A stretch of 64,000 nucleotides of DNA from Flavobacteriales bacterium (GCA_018402085.1 JAGYJM010000002.1:1116001-1180000); one strand, 5' to 3'. Positions 44,786 to 54,050 are shown, counted from the first letter of the stretch. The notes: a model not told the origin generated them from the sequence alone. Translations and numbers: made by a program.

Positions 44786-45685
44786 TCAAAGGGGTCGAAT
44801 AATTTCTTCGGTTCTGACGACCTGTTCTTCGAGTTTGTGGCGGTAAATCCAGTCGAGAAAGGTTTCGACAACATCAAGATCAATACGACCCCAGTTGTCG
44901 CCCTTGCTCATAGCTGCAGCCGATACCTCGACCGCACGCTTGAGGTCGATGTCTTCATCGTGCGAAGGAATTCGTTTGCTGAGCAGCGCTGCGGCCTCGT
45001 CCTGATGCTCCATAGCGTATACGAAGCCTCTCCGTGTAGCTTCCATGAATTTTCGGAAGGCATCCGGACGCTCATCCAGCGCTTTTGCGCTGCACACAAT
45101 TACCGGCGAGTAGGAGTAGGGAATGTGATAATCGGCCATTCTGAATTTGCGAAGCCTGACCCCGCGCTGCTCTGCCTGCACGCCCTCCCAGTTATCGAAG
45201 ATCCAGGTGGCGTCAATCGTCTCATTCAAAATGGTATCCCAGATGCCCAGTTTATCCGGGTTAACAATCTCGATGTTACCCTCACCACCGTCATTACGGA
45301 TCATCTGCCTCACAATCGCGTCTTCGTATCGTGCGTTGTAAGAGGCGTAGCGCTTGCCGTCGAGGTCTTTCGGACGCTCAATGCCGCTGTCTTCGCGCAC
45401 CACAATCGCACTTACGTCATTCTCATAAACACTGCCAATGGCCGTCAGATCAAACGGCGCAGCCTTGGTACGGTAGCTGAAAATGCTTTCAGTAGGACAT
45501 AGCGCGAGGTCTGCTCGCCAGAGCTCCACTTTCTTCGCAGGGGTGATCTGGTAATTGTCAATCGAAGGATCGGTGATTTCAACGTCAAGCCCGAGTTCAC
45601 GGTAAAAACCATGTTGCCAGGCCACGAAAAATCCAATATGATTCACATTGGGCGTCCAGTCAAGCGCCAGTCGAAGGTTCTCCAT
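44786..45685 (-). CDS. NMT1/THI5-like protein without signal peptide
   Basis: A 299-residue protein of the NMT1/THI5 substrate-binding fold, with NLRLALDWTPNVNHIGFF, ALCPTESIFSYRTK and GKRYASYNARYEDAIVRQM. Relatives such as ThiY bind pyrimidine precursors of thiamine for ABC import, but those carry an export signal; this one starts directly at the fold (MENLRLAL) and has no permease or ATPase nearby. A cytosolic role, perhaps in pyrimidine or thiamine precursor metabolism as for fungal THI5, is possible but unproven. The start at 45685 fits the family. A separate promoter (TTG, 18 bases, TATATTTG) precedes it. Hairpin copy 17 encodes SAKALD. Confidence 0.75.
   Translation of the reverse strand: MENLRLALDWTPNVNHIGFFVAWQHGFYRELGLDVEITDPSIDNYQITPAKKVELWRADLALCPTESIFSYRTKAAPFDLTAIGSVYENDVSAIVVREDSGIERPKDLDGKRYASYNARYEDAIVRQMIRNDGGEGNIEIVNPDKLGIWDTILNETIDATWIFDNWEGVQAEQRGVRLRKFRMADYHIPYSYSPVIVCSAKALDERPDAFRKFMEATRRGFVYAMEHQDEAAALLSKRIPSHDEDIDLKRAVEVSAAAMSKGDNWGRIDLDVVETFLDWIYRHKLEEQVVRTEEIIRPL
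45073..45092 (-). repeat. GATG-tailed hairpin repeat, copy 17 (inside THI5-like gene)
   Basis: Sense strand CAGCGC-AAAA-GCGCTG-GATG, read as SAKALD in the common frame. Confidence 0.85.
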
Positions 45686-45709
45686 CTCAGTCTGTAGTTT
45701 TTGGCGGCG

Positions 45710-45738
45710 CAAATATAACGGCTGAGACAGCGCAGCAA
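45710..45738 (-). promoter_or_regulatory. Promoter of the THI5-like gene
   Basis: TTG (45738-45736) and TATATTTG (45717-45710) on the minus strand, 18 bases apart, about 25 nt before the ATG. Confidence 0.55.
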
Positions 45739-45771
45739 GGTGAACCTGTCAAAAATCAGTCACTGAGCCGC

Positions 45772-46293
45772 TTACAGGTACATCTGCACCAGTCCGTCAG
45801 GTAGGTCGGTCAAAATCTGTCTGGTTTCGCGATTGACTTCTGCAATTTGATCATCGTTCATAGGGATCAGCACTTCTTTGCCGTTGTGGTCGCAGATGAA
45901 CAACGGATTGGTCGGGTGCTCGGTGATGGCCTTGATCTCGCCCACCTCGCCAAAGGTTTTGTCTGTCAGGGTGAAGCCGATGACTTCATGAAAGTAGAAT
46001 TGCTTTCCACTCAGCTTCGGCAAGAGTTCAAGCGGCAGCCAGACTAGTTTATCGATGAACGGAATGGCTGCAGATTCACTGTCAATGCCTTCAAGCTCAA
46101 TAACAGCTTGATTTCCCCGCGGATCGAACCGATCGATGAACCAGGGCACCATGCCGCTTTCTTGCTCAAAGAAAATTCCGTCAAGCTCATAATAAACAGA
46201 CGGGTCATCAACATCAAGAAACAGCATCATGGCGCCTTTGTATCCGTGAAGTCTTGTAATTTTACCGAGGTTGAAGAACTTTTCTTTATCCAC
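45772..46293 (-). CDS. rimM: Ribosome maturation factor RimM
   Basis: A 173-residue factor that binds S19 in the maturing 30S head. It has the N-terminal LGKITRLHGYKGAMM barrel start and a PRC-like C-terminal domain with DHNGKEVLIPMN and a closing LPDGLVQMYL. Length is normal. The start codon is GTG at 46293; I see no in-frame ATG that fits. In many bacteria rimM lies with rpsP and trmD, but here it follows a ribD-EamA pair, 39 bases downstream of the transporter gene. Confidence 0.9.
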   Translation of the reverse strand: MDKEKFFNLGKITRLHGYKGAMMLFLDVDDPSVYYELDGIFFEQESGMVPWFIDRFDPRGNQAVIELEGIDSESAAIPFIDKLVWLPLELLPKLSGKQFYFHEVIGFTLTDKTFGEVGEIKAITEHPTNPLFICDHNGKEVLIPMNDDQIAEVNRETRQILTDLPDGLVQMYL

Positions 46294-46332
46294 TTTCGAA
46301 ACATTTGCAAGGATGAAGACCCTTTCGGACGG

Positions 46333-47208
46333 TCATCCGGTTTGAAGAAGCATTGCAATGGCCAATACTGAAAGCCCCAGGCCGATGAGGTTGCTCCGGT
46401 TGAATCGTTCATTGAACATCAGATAAGCGGCCATAGCCGACAGCAATACCGTACCGAGGTTGTTCAGCGGAATAATAGCTGAACGGTCGAGAATACGTGA
46501 GTCAAAAGTCATCACGATGAAGTAAATCGAACCAAAATTTACCAGTCCGAGCAATGACCCGCCCAGTAGAGTAGGAAGGTTGAATACCGGCATACCTTTC
46601 ACAGCGCGCACCACGAGCACAATGCTTCCCAGCACTACTGCCGTGATGAACGGTGTGCTTGAAAACAGGTATTTGTCACTCTCGCTCTGCAGGTAGCCGC
46701 CTTGTGAGAATTGTCCGAGTGTAAGATCAATGATACCGCTGCCGATGAAGATGATCACCGGAAAAAGGGCATAGCTCCAGTTGAAGTCACCACTTCGGGT
46801 GCGCCTTGAGCTGAGCACCACCCCGGCAACAGCGAGCAGCACCGCACCAATCTTGATTGCCGTAGGTGCATCTTCAGGGTCTGTCAGCATGAACCATGCC
46901 ACCGGCAGCACCAGCGACATCTTGGTTGCAATGCTGGCCACGCCCACGCCCACGCGTTGCGAGGTGAAGGCCATGAGGTAAAACAGCGTGATGAAGAGCA
47001 CACCAATCGAAAGTCCTGCCTGCACCCAGATTTCACTCACTTTCTCCGCAAGCGGGTAGCCATCTTCAAGCATGAGTACACCGAGCGATGCGGCTACCGC
47101 ATAATTCACGACGATCGCCGGAAAAGTATACGCCCCCCATTTCGGAAAGGAGCGAAAAAGCACAAAGATTGCAGCAGAAGATACCATGCAGAGCAAGAGC
47201 CAGATCAT
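46333..47208 (-). CDS. EamA/DMT-family transporter
   Basis: A 291-residue integral membrane protein with about ten helices and two EamA repeats; the second ends with SAMAAYLMFNERFNRSNLIGL, a typical DMT terminus. Its ATG overlaps the ribD stop in an ATGA arrangement, so the two genes are translationally coupled. DMT proteins linked to rib genes include riboflavin importers of the RibN type. That makes a flavin substrate worth considering, but the sequence alone does not show it. Confidence 0.82.
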   Translation of the reverse strand: MIWLLLCMVSSAAIFVLFRSFPKWGAYTFPAIVVNYAVAASLGVLMLEDGYPLAEKVSEIWVQAGLSIGVLFITLFYLMAFTSQRVGVGVASIATKMSLVLPVAWFMLTDPEDAPTAIKIGAVLLAVAGVVLSSRRTRSGDFNWSYALFPVIIFIGSGIIDLTLGQFSQGGYLQSESDKYLFSSTPFITAVVLGSIVLVVRAVKGMPVFNLPTLLGGSLLGLVNFGSIYFIVMTFDSRILDRSAIIPLNNLGTVLLSAMAAYLMFNERFNRSNLIGLGLSVLAIAMLLQTG

Positions 47209-48248
47209 GGGGAGAATATGCTTACACGGTCTGCACCGTAAGTATATGAATCGCTGGGTTCAGCGTTTATTTTCGGCGCAGAAGCGCCGGATGCGAACAT
47301 GGTCTGTCCGCTCAACACCCTTGCCTCGTCCCAAAAGCCACCTTCGATAAACCGCTCCAGGGTGTATTTGCCTCCTTCAACCATTAACGAGAGGATGTTC
47401 CTGCGGTACAGTTGGTTGAGCACCGTCTTGAGTAAATGTTCACCTCTTGCTTCGACACACTCAACCTTAGCATCCGGCCATTTCTGGCCGAAATAAAGGG
47501 TCGGAGCAGCATCGTTGTAAACGCGCAAATCATGACGCTGGGCCTCACCCTGAGGATCCAGTACGATACGCAACGGTTGCGGTCCCTGAACATCACGCGC
47601 GGTGAGTTCGGGATTATCGGTAAGCACCGTTTTACTGCCCACGAGGATGGCCTGGTGCTGTGTACGCCAGAGGTGGACAAGCTTTCGGGTTGCGGGTTGT
47701 GTGATCCAGGCCGGACCGCCATCACCCGGAGTTCGGGCGCGGTCAATCAGTCCGTTCGCCGTCTGTGCCCACTTCAGTAAAATGTACGGACGCTGCTGCT
47801 CGTGAAAAGTGAAAAAGTGGCGGTTGAGCTGTCGTCCGGCACGTTCTTCAACCCCTTGAATAACTTCAATACCGGCAGCCTGCATCTTTTCGATGCCTTT
47901 GCCATCAACGGCAGGGAAGGGGTCGCGGTTCGCAATCACGACTTTCGGGATGCCGCTTTTGATAATGAGGTCAGCGCAGGGGGGCGTCTTACCGAAATGT
48001 ACGCAAGGCTCGAGGTTCACGTAGAGCGTGGATGAGGTCAGCAGATCAGGCTCCTCAACGGAGGCAATGGCATTGACTTCAGCGTGCGGCTCACCGTAGC
48101 AGCGGTGATAGCCTTCGCCGATGATGCGCTCGTTGTGAACGATCACCGATCCGACCAGCGGATTAGGGGCTGTATTTCCGGTACCGCAGGCAGCAAGCTG
48201 AAAACAGCGGTGCATGAAAATGCTATGGGAGTCAGGCTTTTTTGTCAC
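47205..48248 (-). CDS. ribD: Bifunctional pyrimidine deaminase/reductase of riboflavin synthesis
   Basis: A 347-residue enzyme of the riboflavin pathway. The N-terminal deaminase domain has [11 protein letters not shown] (zinc His and catalytic Glu) and [15 protein letters not shown] (zinc Cys pair). The C-terminal reductase domain has [10 protein letters not shown] and [14 protein letters not shown]. The start at 48248 overlaps folD by 17 bases; an ATG at 48215 is an alternative. Hairpin copy 18 lies antisense near the C-terminus and encodes SGASAP. Other rib genes are not in the window. Confidence 0.93.
   Translation of the reverse strand: MTKKPDSHSIFMHRCFQLAACGTGNTAPNPLVGSVIVHNERIIGEGYHRCYGEPHAEVNAIASVEEPDLLTSSTLYVNLEPCVHFGKTPPCADLIIKSGIPKVVIANRDPFPAVDGKGIEKMQAAGIEVIQGVEERAGRQLNRHFFTFHEQQRPYILLKWAQTANGLIDRARTPGDGGPAWITQPATRKLVHLWRTQHQAILVGSKTVLTDNPELTARDVQGPQPLRIVLDPQGEAQRHDLRVYNDAAPTLYFGQKWPDAKVECVEARGEHLLKTVLNQLYRRNILSLMVEGGKYTLERFIEGGFWDEARVLSGQTMFASGASAPKINAEPSDSYTYGADRVSIFSP
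47274..47293 (+). repeat. GATG-tailed hairpin repeat, copy 18 (antisense inside ribD)
   Basis: CGGCGC-AGAA-GCGCCG-GATG, then CG. Read on the gene strand as SGASAP near the RibD C-terminus. Confidence 0.85.
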
Positions 48249-49110
48249 CTGCAGCGATAAGGGTATTCTTCAGGAGTGACGCAATGGTCATCGGACCCAC
48301 ACCTCCCGGCACAGGTGTAATGTAAGAGCACTTTGGGGCCACCTCGTCAAAGGCGACATCACCTTTGATGACGTATCCTTTTTCTGTTTCGGGCGCATCT
48401 ACACGGGTGATGCCAACGTCCACAACCACGGCACCTTCTTTGACCATGTCAGCTTTGAGAAACTCAGGCTTACCGAGTGCAACCACGATGATGTCTGCTG
48501 CGCGGGTAAGTTCTGCCAGGTTTTGTGTTCGCGAGTGCGTGAGTGTCACGGTACAGTTACCCGGGTAAGCATTTCGTCCGAGCAGAATGCTCATAGGCGA
48601 GCCCACAATGTGAGAGCGGCCAATGACCACGGCATGCTTGCCTTCGGTAGGCACGTTGTAGCGTTCCAATAGCTGGATGATGCCAAAGGGAGTGGCCGGA
48701 ATGAAGGTGGGCAGATTGAGAGCCATGCGTCCGACGTTCTCGGGGTGAAATCCGTCAACGTCTTTTTCCCGCTTGACCGCTTCGATGACGCGCTGCTCAT
48801 TGATGTGATCGGGCAGGGGCAATTGAACGATGAATCCGTCAACATCGTCGTTTTGGTTGAGGTCATGAACGATCTCAAGCAATTCACGTTCAGATGTTGT
48901 GGCGGGTCGTTCAATGAGGGTGCTTTTGAAACCGCAGCGTTCGCAGGCGCGTACTTTGCTCCCGACGTAGGTTTTGCTCGCACCGTCAGTACCGATGAGC
49001 ACAGCAGCGAGATGCGGGGTTTTGAGTCCTTTCGCCTTTCGTGCTTCAACCTCCTCCGCGATTTCTTCGCGAATGGCTTTTGAGGTTGCTTTTCCGTCGA
49101 GGATATCCAT
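48232..49110 (-). CDS. folD: Methylenetetrahydrofolate dehydrogenase / cyclohydrolase
   Basis: A 292-residue bifunctional enzyme of one-carbon metabolism. It interconverts 5,10-methylene- and 10-formyl-tetrahydrofolate. It has [15 protein letters not shown] (catalytic Lys in YxxxK), [19 protein letters not shown], and the NADP-site [15 protein letters not shown], with the C-terminal [14 protein letters not shown]. It begins two bases after the ffh stop and overlaps ribD, so it belongs to the same transcript. Confidence 0.95.
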   Translation of the reverse strand: MDILDGKATSKAIREEIAEEVEARKAKGLKTPHLAAVLIGTDGASKTYVGSKVRACERCGFKSTLIERPATTSERELLEIVHDLNQNDDVDGFIVQLPLPDHINEQRVIEAVKREKDVDGFHPENVGRMALNLPTFIPATPFGIIQLLERYNVPTEGKHAVVIGRSHIVGSPMSILLGRNAYPGNCTVTLTHSRTQNLAELTRAADIIVVALGKPEFLKADMVKEGAVVVDVGITRVDAPETEKGYVIKGDVAFDEVAPKCSYITPVPGGVGPMTIASLLKNTLIAAGDKKA

Positions 49111-49112
49111 AA

Positions 49113-50447
49113 TCAGCGGCGCATTCCGCGGAGGCCTTTAGCCATATTGGCCATCCGGCTCTTATTGGTCATCATCCGCATCATTTTTCGGGTTTCTTCA
49201 AATTGCTTGAGCAGCTTGTTGACTTCATTCACAGAGGTTCCGCTTCCTGTCGCAATGCGTTTCTTGCGGCTTCCGTTAATGAGTTTGGGTTCACTGCGTT
49301 CTTCGGGGGTCATTGAGTGAATGATGGCCTCGATGTGTTTGAAAGCATCGTCATCAATTTCAACATCTTTCATCGCCTTGCCCATGCCGGGGATCATGCC
49401 GAGCAGGTCTTTGACGTTACCCATTTTCTTGATCTGCTGAAGCTGATCGAGGAAGTCTTCGAAGTCGAAGGTGTTTTTCTCAATTTTCTTCTGCAGTTTC
49501 TTTGCCTTCTCTTCGTCGTACTGCTCCTGAGCGCGTTCAACCAGAGATACCACATCGCCCATGCCAAGAATACGGTCGGCCATACGCTTCGGGTAGAAGA
49601 GGTCAAGCGCATCCATTTTTTCACCGGTACCGATGAATTTAATGGGCTTATTGACCACTGACTTAATTGAAAGCGCCGCACCCCCGCGGGTGTCCCCGTC
49701 AAGCTTGGTCAGAATCACACCGTCAAAATCGAGGCGGTCATTAAAAGTCTTCGCTGTGTTGACTGCATCCTGACCGGTCATGGCGTCTACCACAAAGAGG
49801 GTTTCGGTAGGTTGTACCGCTTTTTTGACCGATTCGATCTCTTGCATCATTTGCTCATCGATGGCAAGCCGCCCGGCGGTATCAATGATTACTACATTGT
49901 GTCCGTTTGCACGTGCATGCTGCAGAGCATTTTGAGCGATCGAAACGGCATTTTTATTTTCAGGTTCACTGAATACCTCCACACCAATGGATTCACCTAC
50001 TACGTGCAGCTGATTGATCGCTGCAGGCCGATAAATGTCGCAGGCTACGAGCAGTGGCTTTTTGCCTTTCTTGGTTTTCAGGTAATTCGCCAGCTTACCG
50101 GAGTGTGTGGTCTTACCTGAACCCTGAAGTCCGGACATCAAGATGATACCCGGATTGCCCTGGAAATGAATATCTTCTTGCTCACCTCCCATCAGGCTGG
50201 TGAGTTCTTCGTGTGTGATTTTCACAAGAAGCTGTCCGGGTTTCACGGCCGTCAAGACTTCTTGTCCGAGTGCCTTTTCTTTGACCCGGTTCGTAAAGTC
50301 TTTTGCTGTTTTGAAATTAACGTCAGCATCGAGAAGGGCGCGACGCACTTCTTTGAGGGTTTCAGCCACGTTGACTTCAGTGATCTGGCCTTGTCCTTTC
50401 AGGACTTGAAACGCCTTATCAAATTTTTCCTGTAATCCTTCAAACAT
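49113..50447 (-). CDS. ffh: Signal recognition particle protein Ffh
   Basis: A 444-residue SRP54 GTPase that targets membrane proteins co-translationally. The N domain is helical. The G domain has [15 protein letters not shown] (P-loop, about 107), [23 protein letters not shown] and [10 protein letters not shown]. The Met-rich M domain ([13 protein letters not shown], then [10 protein letters not shown]) binds 4.5S RNA and signal sequences. Length is typical. A TATTTTTG box precedes it. Confidence 0.96.
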   Translation of the reverse strand: MFEGLQEKFDKAFQVLKGQGQITEVNVAETLKEVRRALLDADVNFKTAKDFTNRVKEKALGQEVLTAVKPGQLLVKITHEELTSLMGGEQEDIHFQGNPGIILMSGLQGSGKTTHSGKLANYLKTKKGKKPLLVACDIYRPAAINQLHVVGESIGVEVFSEPENKNAVSIAQNALQHARANGHNVVIIDTAGRLAIDEQMMQEIESVKKAVQPTETLFVVDAMTGQDAVNTAKTFNDRLDFDGVILTKLDGDTRGGAALSIKSVVNKPIKFIGTGEKMDALDLFYPKRMADRILGMGDVVSLVERAQEQYDEEKAKKLQKKIEKNTFDFEDFLDQLQQIKKMGNVKDLLGMIPGMGKAMKDVEIDDDAFKHIEAIIHSMTPEERSEPKLINGSRKKRIATGSGTSVNEVNKLLKQFEETRKMMRMMTNKSRMANMAKGLRGMRR

Positions 50448-50469
50448 CTTCTACGCAATTCTAAGGGTA

Positions 50470-50477
50470 CAAAAATA
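50470..50477 (-). promoter_or_regulatory. -7 box before ffh
   Basis: TATTTTTG on the minus strand, about 22 nt before the ffh ATG; no clear -33 element. Confidence 0.4.
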
Positions 50478-50498
50478 GCAATCCTCACGGGCTTCGTG

Positions 50499-51143
50499 TC
50501 AGCGAGGTACAGGTAGTGACCAATTTCGCATGACGGCGATCCTCCGGAGGGTAATCACGACGGTGATACTGACGAATATGGGCCAATATTCGTCTTCAGA
50601 GAAATGTCGAAGCAAAAGGTAAACTACTCCGCCGGCTACGCAAGCCATGGCATAGATCTCTTTTCGAAAAATCAGCGGGATGCGATTTACGAGAACGTCT
50701 CGTACCACTCCGCCGAAAACGGCAGATACGGTTCCCATCATTAACGCAATGATAGGAGAGAGCCCGATTTGCAGCGTTTTTTCGAGGCCGAGAATAGTGA
50801 ACAGACCAATTCCGATCGTGTCAAAAATGAACATGGTGCGGCGCCATCCGGCAATTTTATTTCGCATGAAAAAAGCCACCAAAACACCAGCGCCCACAGC
50901 GATGAGATAGTGGTTATTCGTCATCCAGCCCACAGGTGTGCTTCCGATAAGCAAGTCGCGCAGCGTGCCTCCGCCAAGTGCCGTCACAAAGCCAATTACA
51001 CTTGCGCCAAAGGCATCAACCTTGCGCTTGATACTTGTGATAACCCCGCTGATTGCGAAAACGAACGTTCCCACGAGGTCAATGGCATAGAGCAGGTCTT
51101 TAACCGAAAGTGCGTACTCCAAGGTTCTTGTATTGGTTGGCAA
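50499..51143 (-). CDS. TRIC-family cation channel protein (UPF0126)
   Basis: A 214-residue membrane protein with about seven helices and two TRIC repeats. Each repeat keeps the family GG segment: VTALGGGTLRDLLIGS and SAVFGGVVRDVLVNRIP. Prokaryotic TRIC proteins are trimeric monovalent cation channels; the physiological role here is unknown. There is no ATG before the first helix, so translation must start at TTG, either at 51143 or 51122 (LEYALSVKDLLY). It is read in the same direction as ffh, 51 bases upstream of it. Confidence 0.85.
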   Translation of the reverse strand: MPTNTRTLEYALSVKDLLYAIDLVGTFVFAISGVITSIKRKVDAFGASVIGFVTALGGGTLRDLLIGSTPVGWMTNNHYLIAVGAGVLVAFFMRNKIAGWRRTMFIFDTIGIGLFTILGLEKTLQIGLSPIIALMMGTVSAVFGGVVRDVLVNRIPLIFRKEIYAMACVAGGVVYLLLRHFSEDEYWPIFVSITVVITLRRIAVMRNWSLPVPR

Positions 51144-51167
51144 AGGTCGTGAGGAGCGCTTGAATAC

Positions 51168-51200
51168 AAAACATCCCGCCGAATATCAGCGGGATGTTTC
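51168..51200 (-). terminator. Terminator of rnpB
   Basis: Minus-strand stem AACATCCCGC / GCGGGATGTT with a short TTTTG run, directly after the RNase P RNA. Confidence 0.65.
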
Positions 51201-51204
51201 ATAA

Positions 51205-51540
51205 AGCAATGTCGTAAGCCGGATTCTGTTCACGCTTGCACGCGCTTCGTCATTGATCTGTGCAACCTACCCCCCGGCATCAGACGGGCCGCCCTCAATC
51301 GCCGGTATATGTGGTCTTGCAGCCCGCAAGGTTTACCTGAGCTGCAGAGTCACCTCTGCACTGGTGAGCTCTTACTTCACCTTTGCACCCTTGCCTGTTC
51401 TCCGAAAACGGAGCCATCGGCGGTATAAATTTCTGTAGCACTATCTGTTGCCGGTTACCCGACACCTCCCTTTCGAGGAGTGCGGCGCCCTGCGCTGTCC
51501 GGACTTTCCTCCCTGCGTTTGACGCAGAGCGACGAAGTCA
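51205..51540 (-). ncRNA. rnpB: RNase P RNA, class A
   Basis: Catalytic RNA that matures tRNA 5' ends. The minus strand shows the universal 5' block GAGGAAAGTCCGGAC, the AGGGTGCAAAGGTGA-like core, GTAAACC, and the 3' block ACAGAATCCGGCTTAC. A stem CTGCGT-CAA-ACGCAG follows P2 at the 5' end. Ends are approximate (within about 5 bases); a TACTTTTG -7 box at 51556-51549 fits a 5' end near 51540. Two short ORFs in the track overlap it and are not genes. Confidence 0.95.
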
Positions 51541-51548
51541 ATTGCACT

Positions 51549-51556
51549 CAAAAGTA
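51549..51556 (-). promoter_or_regulatory. -7 box of rnpB
   Basis: TACTTTTG on the minus strand, about 8 bases before the inferred RNA 5' end. Hairpin copy 19 occupies the expected -33 region. Confidence 0.55.
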
Positions 51557-51569
51557 CCAATAAACCTCG

Positions 51570-51589
51570 CATCCGGCGCTTTTGCGCCG
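51570..51589 (-). repeat. GATG-tailed hairpin repeat, copy 19 (upstream of rnpB)
   Basis: CGGCGC-AAAA-GCGCCG-GATG on the minus strand, ending 13 bases upstream of the rnpB -7 box. Confidence 0.85.
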
Positions 51590-51698
51590 AAAAAAATGTG
51601 AAACATTGTAGTAGTTTGGGTATTAACTGCTATATTGATCTCTTAAAATAGGAAATCCGAACCACGGGTTACTGCACAAAACCATTAAAGAAATACTC

Positions 51699-52343
51699 AT
51701 GCCCGCCAGTAAAGGCAATTTCCAGCTTTCACTCACAGATGAAGAGCTGACGGAACTAAAGAAAAGCTACGAAAAAGAATACATTGAACTGTCACGAAGG
51801 CTGGAATACCTGCGCAGTATGCTCACAAAAGCAGGCAGTACCATTGTGAAAGGAGGCGTTGAAGAACGGCAAAAGCGCTTGCCGCGAGAGGGCACCGGCA
51901 AAAGAACCTTACCGGGCCCACGCCAGCCGAAGCGTCGAGGTCCCCGCTCGGTGTGGGGAGATTTTATAGTGCAGCGCTTGCGTAAGCTCGATCGGCCAAT
52001 GAGTTATGCAGAAATGCTTGAAGACGCAATGGAAATGCATTCAATTCCGAAAGAGCGGCGTGAGAATGCTAAGGGGAGCATTCTGAATAGTGCGTTCAGA
52101 CTGCGCAAGACGCATCGCGCAATAGAAACCGTAAGTGTGCCCGGTAGAAAAGAGAAGTTTATTGTACTGACTTCCTGGCTCAAATCTGACGGAAATCTTA
52201 AAGCCACCTACCTCATGAGATTTGAAGAACAGGTGAACATGTTGAAAGAAGCTTCAGCTTCACTCAAGGGGACGCCGGGTGATTCATCAAGGAGCCTTCG
52301 ACTCGCTGATGAATCTGCCAAGAGGGCAGGGAAAAACAAATAA
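51699..52343 (+). CDS. Hypothetical protein with winged-helix-like domain
   Basis: A 214-residue soluble protein, family not recognised. It has a coiled-coil start (about 12-50, TELKKSYEKEYIELSRRLEYL), a basic Pro/Arg linker (PGPRQPKRRGPR), and a domain of about 80 residues (SVWGDFIVQRLRKLDRPMSYAEML to EKFIVLTSWL). The order of helices and the closing strands resemble a HARE-HTH or other winged helix, so DNA or RNA binding is a reasonable guess. The tail is Ser-, Ala- and Lys-rich. It stands alone with a terminator behind it. Confidence 0.65.
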   Translation: MPASKGNFQLSLTDEELTELKKSYEKEYIELSRRLEYLRSMLTKAGSTIVKGGVEERQKRLPREGTGKRTLPGPRQPKRRGPRSVWGDFIVQRLRKLDRPMSYAEMLEDAMEMHSIPKERRENAKGSILNSAFRLRKTHRAIETVSVPGRKEKFIVLTSWLKSDGNLKATYLMRFEEQVNMLKEASASLKGTPGDSSRSLRLADESAKRAGKNK

Positions 52344-52371
52344 AAAAGGGCCGCATCGCGGCCCTTTTTAG
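52342..52371. terminator. Bidirectional terminator between convergent genes
   Basis: GGGCCGC-AT-CGCGGCCC-type stem flanked by AAAAAA and TTTTT. It overlaps the stop of the upstream gene and precedes the pruA stop. Confidence 0.8.
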
Positions 52372-52392
52372 TATTCAACTGAAGTATTGAGC

Positions 52393-54027
52393 TCATTCAG
52401 AAGCCATGTAGGGGTACCTGTAATCTTCGGGTGATACAAAGTTCTCTTTGATCACGCGAGCAGAAGCCCATCGAAGAAGGTTCATGTAGGATCCGGCTTT
52501 GTCATTGGTGCCCGAACCCCGAGCACCGCCGAAAGGCTGCTGGCCCACCACCGCGCCGGTAGGCTTATCATTGATATAAAAGTTGCCGGCAGCATTTTGA
52601 AGGATATCTGTAGCCTGCTCAATGGCGTAGCGATCGCGACTGAATACCGCACCTGTGAGTCCGTACTCGCTGGTTTCGTCAACAAGATGAAGTGTATCCT
52701 CGAAGTGATCGGCGTCATACACGTAGATTGTAAGTACCGGTCCGAAGATTTCTTCAACCATGGTGCGGAATTTAGGGTCTTTGGCCAGAATAACGGTTGG
52801 CTCAATAAAGTACCCTACAGCGTCATCGTAATTCCCTCCCATGATGACTTCAGCGTCAGCATGGTTCTTTGCATACTCGATATAGCCGGTAATTTTATCA
52901 AAAGCCTTACGATCAATTACAGCACACAAGAAGTTGCTGAAGTCGTCAGGTGCTCCCATCTTCATACTCTTCAGATCAAGCTCCATTGAACTGCGTACTT
53001 CATCCCACATATTTGACGGGATGTATGCACGACTGGCCGCCGAGCATTTTTGTCCCTGGTACTCAAAGGCTCCTCGAACCAATGCGGTAGCAACTTGCTG
53101 CGGGTATGCGCTGTGATGTGCGATCAGGAAGTCTTTACCCCCCGTTTCACCAACCACACGCGGGTAATACTTGTAGAGATCAATGTTCTGACCAATTTCT
53201 TTCCATAGGCTCTTGAAAACAGCCGTTGAGCCTGTAAAGTGGAGCCCGGCGAATTCAGGGTGTCTGAAAACTACAGCGCCGGCATCAGGACCTTCAACGG
53301 TGACCATATTAATCACGCCTTCGGGAAGTCCGGCTTCGTGAAAGAGCTCCATGATCACATGCGCAGAATACACTTGGGTGTCATTGGGTTTCCAAACCAC
53401 ACAGTTCCCCATCATGGCCGGGGCTGCAGGAATGTTGGCCGCAATGGCAGTGAAGTTGAAAGGACTGATTCCAAAAACGAAACCTTCTAACGGGCGGTAC
53501 TCCATACGGTTCCAGATACCTGGAGCCGAATCGGGCTGTTCTTCATAGATTTCTTGCATGTAATACGCGTTGAAACGAAAGAAGTCAGCCATTTCACAAG
53601 CAGCCTCAATTTCAGCTTGATGCGGGGTTTTCGATTGACCAAGCATCGTTGCAGCATTCATGCGGTCACGGTATTTGGTTGTCAGCAAGTCAGCGGCTTT
53701 CAGGAAAATGCTTGCACGATGCTCCCATGACATTTTAGCCCAATTTTTTCGGGCTTTTAAGGCCGCTTCAATGGCTTGTTCTACATGGGCAGAAGTGCCA
53801 TAGTTGAAATGTGCAATGACTTTTTTGTGCTCATGCGGAGGCGTTACCTCGCGCTTGTCATTGGTGCGCACTTCTTCACCTCCGATGTACATCGGAATGT
53901 CAATAGGCTCCTGTTCGTACATCTCAAGGTACATAGCATGAAGCGATTCGCGCTCCGGGGTGCCGGGTTCATAGCCCACTACAGGCTCATTAACCGGATA
54001 AGGGATCTGAAAAACTCCTTTAGGCAT
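52393..54027 (-). CDS. pruA: L-glutamate gamma-semialdehyde (P5C) dehydrogenase
   Basis: A 544-residue aldehyde dehydrogenase that oxidises glutamate semialdehyde to glutamate in proline catabolism. It has the catalytic Cys in GQKCSAASRAYIP (about 313), the Glu in VGETGGKDF, and FNFTAIAANIPAAPAMMGN of the cofactor fold. Its length and the PRVVGETGGKDFLIAH context match the single-domain P5CDH of Bacteroidota. The proline dehydrogenase gene is not adjacent. The start at 54027 (MPKGVFQIPYPVNEP) fits the family and lies 15 nt after a TACCTTTG box. Confidence 0.94.
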   Translation of the reverse strand: MPKGVFQIPYPVNEPVVGYEPGTPERESLHAMYLEMYEQEPIDIPMYIGGEEVRTNDKREVTPPHEHKKVIAHFNYGTSAHVEQAIEAALKARKNWAKMSWEHRASIFLKAADLLTTKYRDRMNAATMLGQSKTPHQAEIEAACEMADFFRFNAYYMQEIYEEQPDSAPGIWNRMEYRPLEGFVFGISPFNFTAIAANIPAAPAMMGNCVVWKPNDTQVYSAHVIMELFHEAGLPEGVINMVTVEGPDAGAVVFRHPEFAGLHFTGSTAVFKSLWKEIGQNIDLYKYYPRVVGETGGKDFLIAHHSAYPQQVATALVRGAFEYQGQKCSAASRAYIPSNMWDEVRSSMELDLKSMKMGAPDDFSNFLCAVIDRKAFDKITGYIEYAKNHADAEVIMGGNYDDAVGYFIEPTVILAKDPKFRTMVEEIFGPVLTIYVYDADHFEDTLHLVDETSEYGLTGAVFSRDRYAIEQATDILQNAAGNFYINDKPTGAVVGQQPFGGARGSGTNDKAGSYMNLLRWASARVIKENFVSPEDYRYPYMASE

Positions 54028-54042
54028 AAATTCAATTTTATA

Positions 54043-54050
54043 CAAAGGTA
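54043..54050 (-). promoter_or_regulatory. -7 box of pruA
   Basis: TACCTTTG on the minus strand, with a TTTC 18 bases upstream, 15 nt before the pruA ATG. Confidence 0.5.

Noticed and set aside
51253-51601. Short ORFs over 51253-51601
   Set aside because: They overlap the RNase P RNA and its promoter region and show no protein features.
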